This document shows positions 20,300 through 29,977 of a stretch of 64,000 nucleotides of DNA, one piece after another; positions within the stretch are counted from its first letter, which is position 1; each line of letters begins with the position of its first letter. The stretch lies in assembly GCF_017916325.1 (NCBI RefSeq), contig NC_090167.1, positions 228,501 to 292,500 on the forward strand, in the 5' to 3' direction. Source of the stretch: Leishmania martiniquensis (taxonomy: Eukaryota > Euglenozoa > Kinetoplastea > Trypanosomatida > Trypanosomatidae). The notes beneath the pieces are model-generated. The model saw only the letters and a program-made list of their open reading frames with translations. It had not been told where the DNA came from and made no database searches. Both the position numbers and the translations under genes were made by a program.

Positions 20300-21004
20300 A
20301 TGAGCGGCGCAGGCAACCTTCGCAGTAACCGTCGGAGAGAGATGGACTACATGCGGCTATGCAACTCAACGCGCAAGGTGTACCCGTCCGACACAGTGGC
20401 GGAGTTCTGGGTGGAGTTCAAAGGGCCGGAGGGAACGCCGTATGAGGATGGCACGTGGATGCTGCACGTCCAGCTACCGTCTGAGTACCCATTCAAGTCG
20501 CCGTCTATCGGTTTCTGTAACCGCATTCTGCACCCGAATGTCGATGAGCGTAGCGGCAGCGTCTGCCTCGACGTCATCAACCAGACGTGGACCCCCATGT
20601 ACCAACTGGAGAACATTTTCGACGTCTTCCTCCCGCAGCTGCTGCGCTACCCGAACCCGTCAGACCCGCTGAATGCGCAAGCCGCACACCTCCTCCACGC
20701 CGACCGCGTCGGCTTCGATGCGCTGCTGCGCGAACATGTAAGCACTCATGCAACACCCGAGAAGGCGTGGGAGTCGATTCCGGAGGCCTTCAGGCCGCAC
20801 AGCAGCGCCAATGAGGCAGAAGCGGACGACGCCAACGCCAAAGACACGGCCTCTGACGGCCCAGCGAACGCAGGCAACTCGAAAGGATTAACGGATTCCT
20901 CAGTGACGCCGACAGAGGACCACCGCGCCATGCATGAAGATATGGCTGTAGACGGTGACGAGGACGTAGAGGCCGAGTACGAACCGGAAGAGATCGACCT
21001 TTGA
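20300..21004 (+). CDS. Ubiquitin-conjugating enzyme E2, UBE2H-like
   Basis: A 234-residue protein; the ATG at 20300 starts [17 protein letters not shown], where UBE2H-type enzymes begin. The UBC fold spans about 10-150. It includes the PxxYP-type loop [12 protein letters not shown] (59-70), the HPN motif (78-80) and the catalytic Cys89 in [16 protein letters not shown]; the NQTWTPMY continuation and the NPSDPLN loop are UBE2H hallmarks. All catalytic elements are present, so it should carry ubiquitin as a thioester and pass it to lysines with an E3. The tail (about 175-234) is Asp/Glu-rich and ends EPEEIDL; yeast Ubc8 and UBE2H also have acidic tails. UBE2H works with the CTLH/GID E3 complex in other eukaryotes; that partnership is only an inference here. 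Confidence 0.92.
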   Translation: MSGAGNLRSNRRREMDYMRLCNSTRKVYPSDTVAEFWVEFKGPEGTPYEDGTWMLHVQLPSEYPFKSPSIGFCNRILHPNVDERSGSVCLDVINQTWTPMYQLENIFDVFLPQLLRYPNPSDPLNAQAAHLLHADRVGFDALLREHVSTHATPEKAWESIPEAFRPHSSANEAEADDANAKDTASDGPANAGNSKGLTDSSVTPTEDHRAMHEDMAVDGDEDVEAEYEPEEIDL

Positions 21005-24000
21005 TACGCTGTTGCCATCTCTTCTCATGCTCGCCATTAACTTGCGCACTGGAGGCCATCGTCATGCATGGGCGTGTGCCCATCGAAGGGCCCCCCTCTC
21101 CGCGTATTTAGGGAGGGGTTCTCCAGGCCAGGCGACTCTTTGCGTACTCATGCGGATCCTCTACTGCCATTTGAAGCTACGCTGCTGCCGCTGCGGTCCC
21201 TCGAGCTCGAAACGGCGAGCGAAACAATCGATGCTGAAACGAAAGCCACAAGGCTGCGCTGTCCGGTTTCGAACTCTGCATGTGCGCTTGCTTGGCGCGC
21301 TTGATCCACAGACTTCCCGTCCTCGTGAGAAGCCACCGAATCCCGTCGCGCAGCTCCCCCCAACCCCCAACGAGACTTGCACGCCTACAGGCACTGGGTG
21401 CGACCGCTCTTCCCCTCTTCATCTGTTTTCCTTTTCTCTCTCTCACCTCTGCTCCCTCTATTTTCGTTTTTTTTTTCCTTCTCGGCAACCGTTTCTTCCT
21501 CCTCCCGGTTGGTTTTATCTCCCTATATGTGTGTGTGTGTCGTCGTTGTCGTCTTCATATAGTCTGCTCGTTCTCTTCTCCCCCTTTTTCTTCCCCTTTT
21601 CTCGTGAATATTTTGCTTCATCACCAGACACGAACCGAATTCTCTTTTGCTGCTGCTTCTGCTGACTTCTCTCTGCTTCTTTTTCTGCATGGCTGACATA
21701 AGTGTCTGTATTGGCAATGTTGGGCGTACTGCTGCTGCGGCTCGTTTGTACTTCTTTTTTTTTGGTGTGCCGACGCTATTGCGGATCACACGTGATGACT
21801 TCTTTCTCTTCTTTTTCTCTGTTTTTTTTTCGGTTGTTCAGCTTTTCGCTTAGCGTCTCTGTAGGGTGCGTACGCAAGTTTCTTCTTTTCCCAGCCGCAC
21901 CTTCCATTCACCCACCCTCACAGACAGGCGAGTTGTCTGACTCTCTGTCTCCTTCGATGACGCGCAGCGGCGAGTGCGTGTGACGTGAAGAGCGATAGAC
22001 CTCGGTCGTGAATTCAGCAACTCAGACGCATATCGGATGTTTGATAGAGCGGAGAGATGCACTTGACCATGCGGGGAGGGGGGAAAAGGTGCGTGTGTGT
22101 GTGGGGGGGGGCAATGTTGCTCATTCACGTGATCGATTTCGGCTGATATCTCTTTTCCCAGAGCACCGGACCGCATGTGCGCCCCGACAACTTTTTTTTT
22201 GTTTCGCCTTCGCTTCTCCTGTGGCTGTTTTATTCATTCCACTATGTTGCTGTCTTTCTCCTCTCCCCCTCTCTTTGCTGGCGAGGCCGCTGGAAGTAGC
22301 GATGAACAGAGGTCTTCACCACCAGAGGGAATGCGCTGACAAGAAGGGGAAGCGCAGCCCTTCTTTGCAGCTGCGGGCGGGGAGTTGGGTACGAACCCAA
22401 CAAGAAGGAGGCCTCTTGTAAAGCGTGCCAGAAGAGAGAGATACAGTGGGTGGTGGTGGTGGGGAATGATCTGCTGCGCGGTGGTCACTTGGATTCGGTA
22501 TACCCTTTCCCGCGCTCATTCCGACGCTACTCTCCTGTCGAAGGAGGCGGCCATCACTTACCTTTTCTTTTCGCTCTTTTTGCTCTGAGTGTGTGTGTGT
22601 GTGCGTGTCCGCTGAGCGTCCCTGCCATGGTGGGGCCCCGCCTTCTCTCTTCCCTCTTGTTGACGCTTCTGCATTTTCCTTCCACTTTTATCTCCGTCGT
22701 CTTTGAGTGTAATGGCTCCGTGCAGCTGTTTTTTTTTACTGCCCTTTTCCCTTCTCCCTTCTGTCCGCGTGGCTACGCGGCATTCCCCTCTGTTTTCTTT
22801 TTTCTTAGCGTGCAGTCATCATTGAATGTGTGCGTGTTTGTGCCGTCTGTCGAGCGCCTTTATCTTCCCCCTTTTCTTCTGTTTCTGTGTCCCTCTCTTC
22901 GACGTGATCCGTTTTCTTGTTTCGACGCTCTCCTTGGTCGCTTGCACCTTTATGATGCACATCGTCTCCACACTGGACACAGTGCGCACCTACGAGAAGT
23001 AAAACCGGTGTTCTTTGCTTCGCGTGCGTGCTTTGTCCGACTCCAGCACAGGTGTTCGCTGCGGTCACACACGAGTACATGTAGGCATGCGCATCCCATA
23101 GGTTCCGGATGACGGTGGGGCACCTGAGCATGCACTCTGTGACGCACCTTTATTACTGTTGTCTACACCGCGCACATTCACTCCGTTCAATTTTTTTTTG
23201 GCCTTTGACAGAAGCTCAGATTCCTTTCCGTGCGCATGTGCGTGTGCCTTTCTCTCTATGTTACTGTGTGCGTGTCCATGTTGAACACCGCCGTAATCGC
23301 TAGAGAACCCATTTTTTGTTGCTCCTGTTCGTTTTTTGTTTGGTTGGCTGGCACCGCTCTTGTCGCTTATCTTCATCTGATTTCCACTCTTTTCTTTTTC
23401 CCTCTGTGTACCTTCAATGATGGGTGCCGCCTCACCCTGGTATCAGGGCCTGACCCCCCGCTCTCTCGGAGAGCACAGCAAACTGCAGACCAGCCTTGGG
23501 AGCGCATGCGGACGCCTGGTGTTGCTGGACAGGTCTCTGGGCTGGCACTGCGATGAAAGAAAAAAAAAGTGCACGCCTGGCCACCTTTGGAGACGCCTCA
23601 ATTCAAAAGGAGTTGGCAATTCGACATGTATAAACAGGGATGTGGGGCCCGCGGGACGATAGGAGAGCATCCCCGCCCGGTGGCGCACCGGCGCCTGCTG
23701 GTACGTCGGGCCCCTGCTGTGTGCGCGGCGGACGCCGGCGTCTTCGCCTTCGGGGAGGACTCTGGACGGGGCTCACTGACATGAAAGCCCGCAGCCCGCC
23801 CAGGCCTGCCCGTGGCCGATCGCGCAGCAGGCATGCGGGATGGGAGGCTGCGGAAGGGCAGGAGGGGGAGGGGGCTGTGAGAAGAATGGTCCCACTTAGC
23901 GGGCGGTGGCTGCACCCGGCTGGCCAGGACTTCGCCCCTGTGCAGGAGCTGAAGTGTGATTGTATGCGTATGCTTGCTGACTTGCTTTTGGCCGAGGAAC

Positions 24001-26012
24001 ATGTGGAAATGCAGGTGCTTCAATTTCTTCTGCTGATTCTGTTGCGTGGCATGGCGCGTTCGTGTCGATGAGGGTGAACAAAGCAACAAGGCCGCACAGG
24101 CACCCACTCCTTTGTGGCTATGCCAAGTCCTTTTGGTGCGCCAGCAGGGCCTGCCGGCGCCCGAAGAGCCTTGTGTGCGTGTGCCAGCGTGCCGATGCAA
24201 TCTCACCACGTGTTACTCTTCGTGGCGTGTGCGTCCTTGCGTTTTGAGTCGTTCACGGTGTTCTTTGTCTTCCTAAAAATTTTTCGTGTCGTCTCTACTC
24301 GCGCGCTCTCTCCCTGTCTTTCTGTACGTATGTGTGTGTGTGTGTCTTCGACACGCGCTGTTGTCGTTTCATCGCTCCTTTCTGTTGATCATTTCTGGTC
24401 TTCTGTGCGTTCATTCCTCTTATCTCTGTTCCATTTATTCCTCTGCTCCGACATGCACTTTTTTTTTCGTTATCTCTCCGCCTCGCCGTCAAACGCCAGA
24501 GGAATGCCGGCCTGCAAACGTCTTCTCTCTACGGTTGTTCTCTCCCTTTCTCTCTTTTCTCCTTTTCTCTTTTTTTCTACGTTCAGTATTTGCGTCCAAA
24601 GTTGAAGGTGGTGGCGCTCGTGGCGCGCTCGCGCTTGCACACGCGCAGACGCTCCGCCTCTTTCTCGGTAATCGGCGTGCCCCCACTTGTCATGTTCTCT
24701 CTTCGGGCCTTCTCGTGTCTGATCTGCTCTTCCATCTTGTCAGTGAGATGTTTCCTCTCCTCTCTTTCCTCTTGTTGTTTCGCGCTTTTTTTGCCTTTTT
24801 TCTCCATTTCGCTCCGTCACTCTCCTCTCTTCGTTTCACCGCTCTTCTTGGTTACCCCCATGTCTGTCTCCCTCTCTCTCTCCGTGAGTGAGTGTGTGTG
24901 TGCATATGTGTTAGTGAAACGTGCGCGCAAACAAAAAGAAACACCGCGCTGCCTCGCTGTTTTTGTTTTCTTTCCAGCGTGTGGACTCTAGAGGCTGTGT
25001 GTCGCCGCTCTCTTTAGCCAATGGATGCGCGACGTGCACGGGCATCTGCACACAACGGCCGCCGTTCACTTACCAGTGCACCGGGCGGACGCACCACAAG
25101 GAGAACACACACACACAAAAGAAACGAGCTAAAAGAACTTTTAATATTTCGCGGTAGCACGAAGAGTGCACTTCCCAACATTGACTGGCAGGCCGAAGGT
25201 AAAAGCAAAAATACCGGCGTGTGCTCAGCCTGCGCAGTGACGCCTAACAGGGCGAGGGGCGTTCGCGCTCGCGCGAGTGTGCCTCTCTGGCGTATGTCAC
25301 TTGATGAAGCCCACGCGCCGTGATCCTCCCCGCTCTCCACCGTCTGTGGCCTCTCTTGTGTGGCGTAGGTAGCAAAAGAGGATGGGAGAGAGGAGCCTTA
25401 GGGGGTGCCTGTATGTGTATGTGAGTGTGTGTGGAGGGCGATAGAATGTCGAGCTGCTGCTTACCATCTCTGCATGCTGGGTTCGCCTTCCCACTGCAGC
25501 AGTCGTAATGTTTTCTCCGCGTGAGTGGTACAGCTAGACTCAGGTCATCAGTGGTCGACTGCGCTGCTGCGGCTGATGTGCACCACGCTGCTCGCACACA
25601 TACACACACACTCCGGCTTCATGTGTTGGCATTCTCCTTCTCACCATCATTTTTACCCTTGCTCTATTCTTCGCTGAGCATTCGGTGGTACGCGACCCGA
25701 TGCCTTCTCTTTCATTCGTTGTTGCCGCGGTCACCTCGTGACCCCTTTTCCCCTCCCTTCGTTTCACCTCCGTCCGCATGAAAACATGAGCAGTAACCGC
25801 GCAAGCCGCAGCATCATGAAGTTGCCGCAAGAGATCTCAACGCGTACACAGACATCCCCCTCGCGTGCTTGCTGCGTTCGTGGCCGCGACGGCGCGCCTA
25901 ACCCTATCTGGCCCCTGACTAAAGAGGAGCCGCCTGCGACGGTTAGGCAGACCGCGGCGAAGTGCAGTCTGCACGCTCATCGAACGCTTCCCGTGTGCTT
26001 CGCTGGGCCTCT
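21005..26012. other. Largest gene-poor region (5 kb)
   Basis: No well-supported gene. It comprises C/T-rich DNA (21400-21700), T-rich runs (21745-21835), a G8 run with GT repeats (22092-22110), further T-rich blocks, a distinct GC-rich hairpin-rich block (about 23435-23960, annotated separately), more C/T-rich sequence (24270-24860), and GT/CA tracts near 24340, 25105 and 25420. An ATG-started frame at 25786-26055 overlaps the next gene in another frame and is discussed as a finding. The length is large for a trypanosomatid spacer. Confidence 0.6.
23435..23960. mobile_element. Possible degenerate SIDER-like retroposon / structured 3'UTR element
   Basis: This 0.5 kb block is GC-rich and unlike the C/T-rich spacer around it. 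It opens with the hairpin CCCTG-GTAT-CAGGG (23435-23448). It includes an 8-bp inverted repeat GGGGCCCG/CGGGCCCC (23644-23651 and 23707-23714) that encloses a 6-bp stem CCGGTG-GCG-CACCGG (23677-23691), and the 12-bp palindrome GACGCCGGCGTC (23731-23742). An A9-type run lies at 23560-23569. Size, composition and intergenic position fit SIDER elements known from Leishmania 3'UTRs, but I could not align it to a consensus. Ends are approximate. Confidence 0.35.
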
Positions 26013-26933
26013 ATGCCATCGTTGGGCTCATGCTCGGCCTCCTCGCGCTGCGTAGCGACAGAGCCGCGCTTCATAATGGACTTCAGCCTCAACAAGGTAG
26101 CCAAGTACTTCCGTCTACTAGGCTACGACACGCTCTGCTCGCGTGACGTGCCACAGTCTGAACTCATATCCGTCGCCTGTGTGGAGGGCCGTACCCTTGT
26201 GACGTGCAGTCGACCCTTGGCACGTAGCGTGCACGTTCACAACGACCGCGTGCGTGCCATGCGCTGTGATACCGCAAAAACGACGGGGGGCGTCGCGCGC
26301 CGCGTGGTGGCGTACGATTCGGATGGGGATTCTATCTACTCGGACGACGGCGAGGAGGCGGGTATCGAGCTGCGGTGCCTCTTTACTCCGCAGTGGCGCA
26401 GCAGGGGCTTTGCCCGCGCTATGATTGATCTCATTAAGCAGGCGGGGTTGACGTACGACTTGAGTCGGGTCTTCCGCCGCTGCGTGACATGCAACGAGCT
26501 GCTTGTCTCAGTAGAGAAAAAGGCGGTGCGCAGCCGCGTTGTAGCAAAGATCTACGAGATATACGACGACTTCACTGAATGCCCCACCTGCGGAAAGGTT
26601 TTCTGGGGCTTTGATGGCGAAAATGCCATCAACTATAAAAGCTTCCGCTCTCTCCACCTGCTGCGCTCACTGTGCATCTCTGCAGGGGCCCCAGTGGAGG
26701 AGGAGCGCACGCGCTTGACTCGGCTCCGCTGCTTTCGCTCTTTCCCCCGGATTTCGAAGGTGTTGATCTTCTCCTACCTGGAGGACGGGGACCTGAAGAG
26801 CATGATTGACGTCTTCCCGGCCCTGCGTGACCTCGCCGAGGAGGTAAAGGCGAGCCGCCGAGCAGGAAATCCTGTACACAGGGTACAGCTTGGCAAGCTG
26901 TCACTGGGCCGCGTAGGTGAGGAGGCACCCTAA
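26013..26933 (+). CDS. Mut7-C RNase-like/zinc-ribbon protein with F-box-like C-terminus
   Basis: A 306-residue protein from the first in-frame ATG (26013); the frame is open from 25947 but only a GTG precedes. A later ATG (26076) would begin exactly at the domain. The Mut7-C (DUF82, PIN-like) domain is about 21-200: IMDFSLNKVAKYFRLLGYDT (21-40) matches its opening strand-helix with D23 and D39. A zinc ribbon follows, RCVTC (156-160) and ECPTCGKVFW (189-198), as usual for Mut7-C. The motif that normally reads TRD/TxD is TCS here (64-66), so one acidic residue seems lost. Residues 244-277 (FPRISKVLIFSYLEDGDL and on) look like an F-box. Residues 1-20 could be a weak mitochondrial presequence. 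RNA cleavage or ubiquitin-ligase adaptor activity is inference. Confidence 0.7.
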   Translation: MPSLGSCSASSRCVATEPRFIMDFSLNKVAKYFRLLGYDTLCSRDVPQSELISVACVEGRTLVTCSRPLARSVHVHNDRVRAMRCDTAKTTGGVARRVVAYDSDGDSIYSDDGEEAGIELRCLFTPQWRSRGFARAMIDLIKQAGLTYDLSRVFRRCVTCNELLVSVEKKAVRSRVVAKIYEIYDDFTECPTCGKVFWGFDGENAINYKSFRSLHLLRSLCISAGAPVEEERTRLTRLRCFRSFPRISKVLIFSYLEDGDLKSMIDVFPALRDLAEEVKASRRAGNPVHRVQLGKLSLGRVGEEAP

Positions 26934-27907
26934 CCGCGAGGGGACAAAAAGATTCGCTAAGGCCAAGCCGGGTCCAGGATCGAGGTTGGTGCGGTCACCT
27001 CGTCCTGGGAGGTTCTCGCCCGCATCTGACCGGACGCTTTTTACAGCGCGAGCGCACACTCACACGAGCACGCGGAAAGTCTGAGGAGCAGCGTGAGAGA
27101 GGGAGAGAGGTAAAGCGATGGGCAGCGGGGAGGTGGGGAGGTGTATGCACTCACCCTTTTCGTGCTGGCGTGCTATCCATCTTCTCCATTCCCCGCTTCA
27201 CCTCTCTCTTCCTCTCGTTTTCCTTCACAGCGCGCTCAGGCGTGGGCGGTGCGCTGTCTTCTCCTTTTCCCTTTAGACCCCTCTAACCATGGCCGCTACA
27301 GGTGCGGAGGGCCTTGAAGGGGGCAGGCTCCCCTATTCTCTACTCCTCAAGCAAACGCGCACGCACACGTAGTCGATGGCCGCCAGACGTGGATGGCAGG
27401 GTGCGCAATGCTAAGCGTCTGTCAGTGTGTGTGTGCATATGTGGGGGTGCCGGCGAAAACGGTGGTCGTCGGCGAAGTTTTCGTCTCTCCGTAGAGCTCT
27501 CCTTGAGCAAGGAGAACGGATGTCTTCATCTGTTCTTCATTACGGTGGTGACGGGGGAGAGCGCCGAATGCGCGGGCCGCTTCAACTTCTCTGCGTATTG
27601 CTCTCCGCTTTTGCATGCCCATCGCTGCAAGAAGCGCCATCGCATACGTCTCCCTCCTGCGCGCACTACCTCCTTTTTTGGCTTCCCCTTGTCTTTCAGG
27701 CGGATCGGCTGTGCAGCCTCTTTCTTTTTTTGCTCGGCCGCTACGTTCCCACTGCGGCCCACGATTCTGACCTCCCTACAGACACGTACACACCAGTTCA
27801 CGCCCAGGTCGCAGGAGGTTATATCTAGAGGGCCATTGAATTGCTGAGCCAGGGTTTCGACTCTTCCCCCCGCTCCCGCTCCCTCTCTACCCTCTGAAGC
27901 GCACAGC
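26934..27907. other. Intergenic region
   Basis: No supportable gene. Purine-rich GAGAGAGG-type sequence (27090-27150) is followed by C/T-rich DNA (27180-27290). Two candidate splice acceptors lie before LSm4: a T/C tract ending at AG 27698-27699 and another ending at AG 27780-27781. Confidence 0.65.
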
Positions 27908-28258
27908 ATGAGCTTCGCACGCCGACCCATCACTCCCCTCGAGATATTACGCAACTGCCGCGGCAAGGAGGTGTCCGTTGAGCTCGTGGATGGTGAGACA
28001 GTGAACGGTACTGTCATGCGCACGGATCGTGCCATGAACGTGGTAATGAAGCACTGCACTCGCACTGGTGCCGATGGCGAGTCGTTTTGGAAGTCGCGCG
28101 AGTGCTTCATTCGTGGTGCCAGCGTGAAAAATGTACGCATGACAGAAAGTGCACTCGTCACCGTACCGGCGCCATCGAAACGCAAGGCGGCCGCCGGCAA
28201 AGGCGCTGCTACTCACAAGGAGAAGCTCGCAGCAGGTGGCAAGCGGCCGCGGAAGTAG
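27908..28258 (+). CDS. LSM4: U6 snRNA-associated Sm-like protein LSm4
   Basis: A 116-residue protein starting at the ATG at 27908. The Sm fold covers about 9-80. Sm1 includes GKEVSVELVDGETVNGTVMR (19-38) with the conserved NG turn and the M-N pair (RAMNVVM, 41-47). Sm2 is CFIRGASVKNVRM (67-79). The linker DGESFWKSREC is the LSm4 signature; the CFIRG form of the usual CxIRG fits LSm4 as well. The tail is Lys/Ala-rich (KRKAAAGKGAATHK), ending GGKRPRK, instead of the Arg-Gly tail of metazoan LSm4. LSm4 belongs to the LSm2-8 ring on U6 snRNA and, in many eukaryotes, the LSm1-7 decay ring. Trypanosomatids need U6 for trans-splicing of all mRNAs, so it is expected to be essential. Confidence 0.85.
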   Translation: MSFARRPITPLEILRNCRGKEVSVELVDGETVNGTVMRTDRAMNVVMKHCTRTGADGESFWKSRECFIRGASVKNVRMTESALVTVPAPSKRKAAAGKGAATHKEKLAAGGKRPRK

Positions 28259-29977
28259 CGGAGGGTGCTCGTGAGAAGCGAATCGATCCCCGATGTTGGG
28301 TGACACCTCACTCCGCCTGGAATTATAGGTGCTCGGGATCGCACTCTTTGTTGGAGGAAGCCAAGCACCCCTCCCTATTGCTCGCCAACGGCAAGCCACC
28401 TCGCGTGGTGGCCATACAGGGCCAGCCGCTCCCTTAAGGGAGCGGATCGCTACAGATGTCGGGGGCCCATTCCAGAATGGCGTTGCGTCAGCGCAACCTG
28501 CGGCGGTGCACATGCTGGCGCCATCCATGTGATGGGCAAAGTGGGACCATGAACTCAACAAGTCTCACTCGGCTCTCACACCGCAGACGGGTGCGCGGAG
28601 GAGACTGAGCCGCCCCGAAGGGGTGCGCTTCTCGTGGCGACCGGTGAAATGGAAGCTTCTGTGCGGTGACGTGCAAGGCGGCAGGGCGAGTCGGTCTCGA
28701 CGTAGGGGCGCGTTCTCAGGGGATTGAGTTGACTCGTTTGCCGTAACGCTTGCCTAGCGCTCTTTTGCACCACGATGTGCTGGGCTGTGACAGAGCAGAG
28801 CTCAACTGATGTGTATTGTGCGACAGAGGGCGGCACTCGCTGCAGCGGGAAGATAGGCACATCGTCTTCGAACGCAGTGCTTCTGTGTGCACGTGTCTGT
28901 ATGTCTGTGTCGCCTCCTGTAGGCGGCTGTTTCTGCTGCGCCTGCACTGTCGGCTGGACTGCTTGCGTTGGAGAGAGCGTTTCAATTTGGCTGTTGGTTG
29001 GTTTATGCGTCTTTGAAAGTCGGAAGGACCACACGCGTCTGGGCTGTTGCAACGGATACTGCGGAGGCGCAGAACGGCCGAAGGCAGCTGCGCCAATGTC
29101 ACCCGTAGCACCGAGAACATCACCGTGTGCGTGTGTAAGTATGCTAGCAGGACAGCAAGAGGAACTTTGCAAGCAAGCAAGCAAGGCGTACGCAACCCTA
29201 TCTTTCGGTATTGGCACCGCGGCGTGTGTGGGCGCGTGTGCCAGCCGAAATGGGCGCCGAGGAGCCCCCCGGCCATACACTTCTCGCTGGCTTCCCGTCC
29301 ATTTTTTTCCTGTTTTCCGCCCCACTTCTGTGCCTCCTCTCGATGCGCTTGACTCTCCGTCCTCACACATTCCTCTCCCTATTCTCCATTTTTTTTTCTC
29401 ACTATTACCCACCGCGTGCCGTGTTTTCGTCCCTCCTCTCATATGGAACTCACCTTTCCATTGACCGACGCACATGCCTGCGGGTGCGTCGAAACATAAC
29501 CAAAAAAAACATGCGCGCCAACGCGTCTACGCATACACGTACACGTCTCAACTTCACTGCCTTGTCAAAGACGACGCCTTAGAAAATACACGTGGGACCC
29601 CGTTTTGTTTCCCTGTTTTTTTTTCTTTCGGCGTGTCCGTGTCTGTGTGTGTATGTGTTTCAGCTCAGGATAGCAGCGATACTTCGCGGGAGCTGGTCAC
29701 TGTCCCCTCTCTCTCCGCACCGCTCCGAAAAAGAAAAAGGGAAGCGTGTCGCTGGTGCTCGTGCACGTGTCCGCGTCTGTGTGCTTGAAGGGACGCCAAA
29801 GTTGGCAACCGACGGCTGTTACTTCCCCCCTCTTTCCTTGTCGCTTTCGAATTTCCCTTCTCCTTGCGCGTGTGTGCTCGCATTCCGCTCGGCCCTCTCT
29901 GTGGCTGCGTTTTTTTGTGCTCCTGCGGGTGTGTCGGTGCGAGCCAGTAGGGGGCGGAGGAGAGAAAAAGCTGTGTA
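28259..29977. other. Intergenic region with hairpin-rich block
   Basis: No protein gene is supported. The first 0.45 kb form a hairpin-rich block (annotated separately). The rest holds a short GCAA repeat (about 29170-29186), C/T-rich sequence (29300-29420), an A8 run (29502-29510), T-rich sequence (29608-29630), a GT run near 29640-29660 and pyrimidine-rich DNA (29820-29870) upstream of PAN3. Confidence 0.6.
28284..28730. mobile_element. Hairpin-rich GC block after LSm4: possible SIDER relic or structured RNA
   Basis: Within 345 bases I count at least nine short perfect or near-perfect hairpins. They are CGATCCC/GGGATCG (28284-28290, 28335-28341), GGAGG/CCTCC (28353-28374), CCACC/GGTGG (28396-28411), the 20-bp palindrome CCGCTCCCTTAAGGGAGCGG (28426-28445), CCATT-CCAG-AATGG (28467-28480), GTTGCG-TCAG-CGCAAC (28482-28497), CCATC-CATGT-GATGG (28521-28535), GTGGGAC/GTCTCAC with one G-U (28541-28568) and CGCCCC-GAA-GGGGTG (28611-28625). 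They follow each other in order with little overlap. The block starts 26 bases after the LSm4 stop, so it is likely in its 3'UTR. No coding signal is seen. Identity is unproven; the downstream end is arbitrary. Confidence 0.4.

Noticed and set aside
22450..23112. 220-codon frame in the 5 kb gene-poor region
   Set aside because: Starts at GTG and is Phe/Leu/Ser/Cys-rich as expected of T-rich spacer DNA. Resemblance to membrane segments is an artefact of composition.
23598..24209. 203-codon - strand frame in the hairpin-rich block
   Set aside because: The region is GC-rich with few stops; the translation has no motif, and palindromes explain the sequence better.
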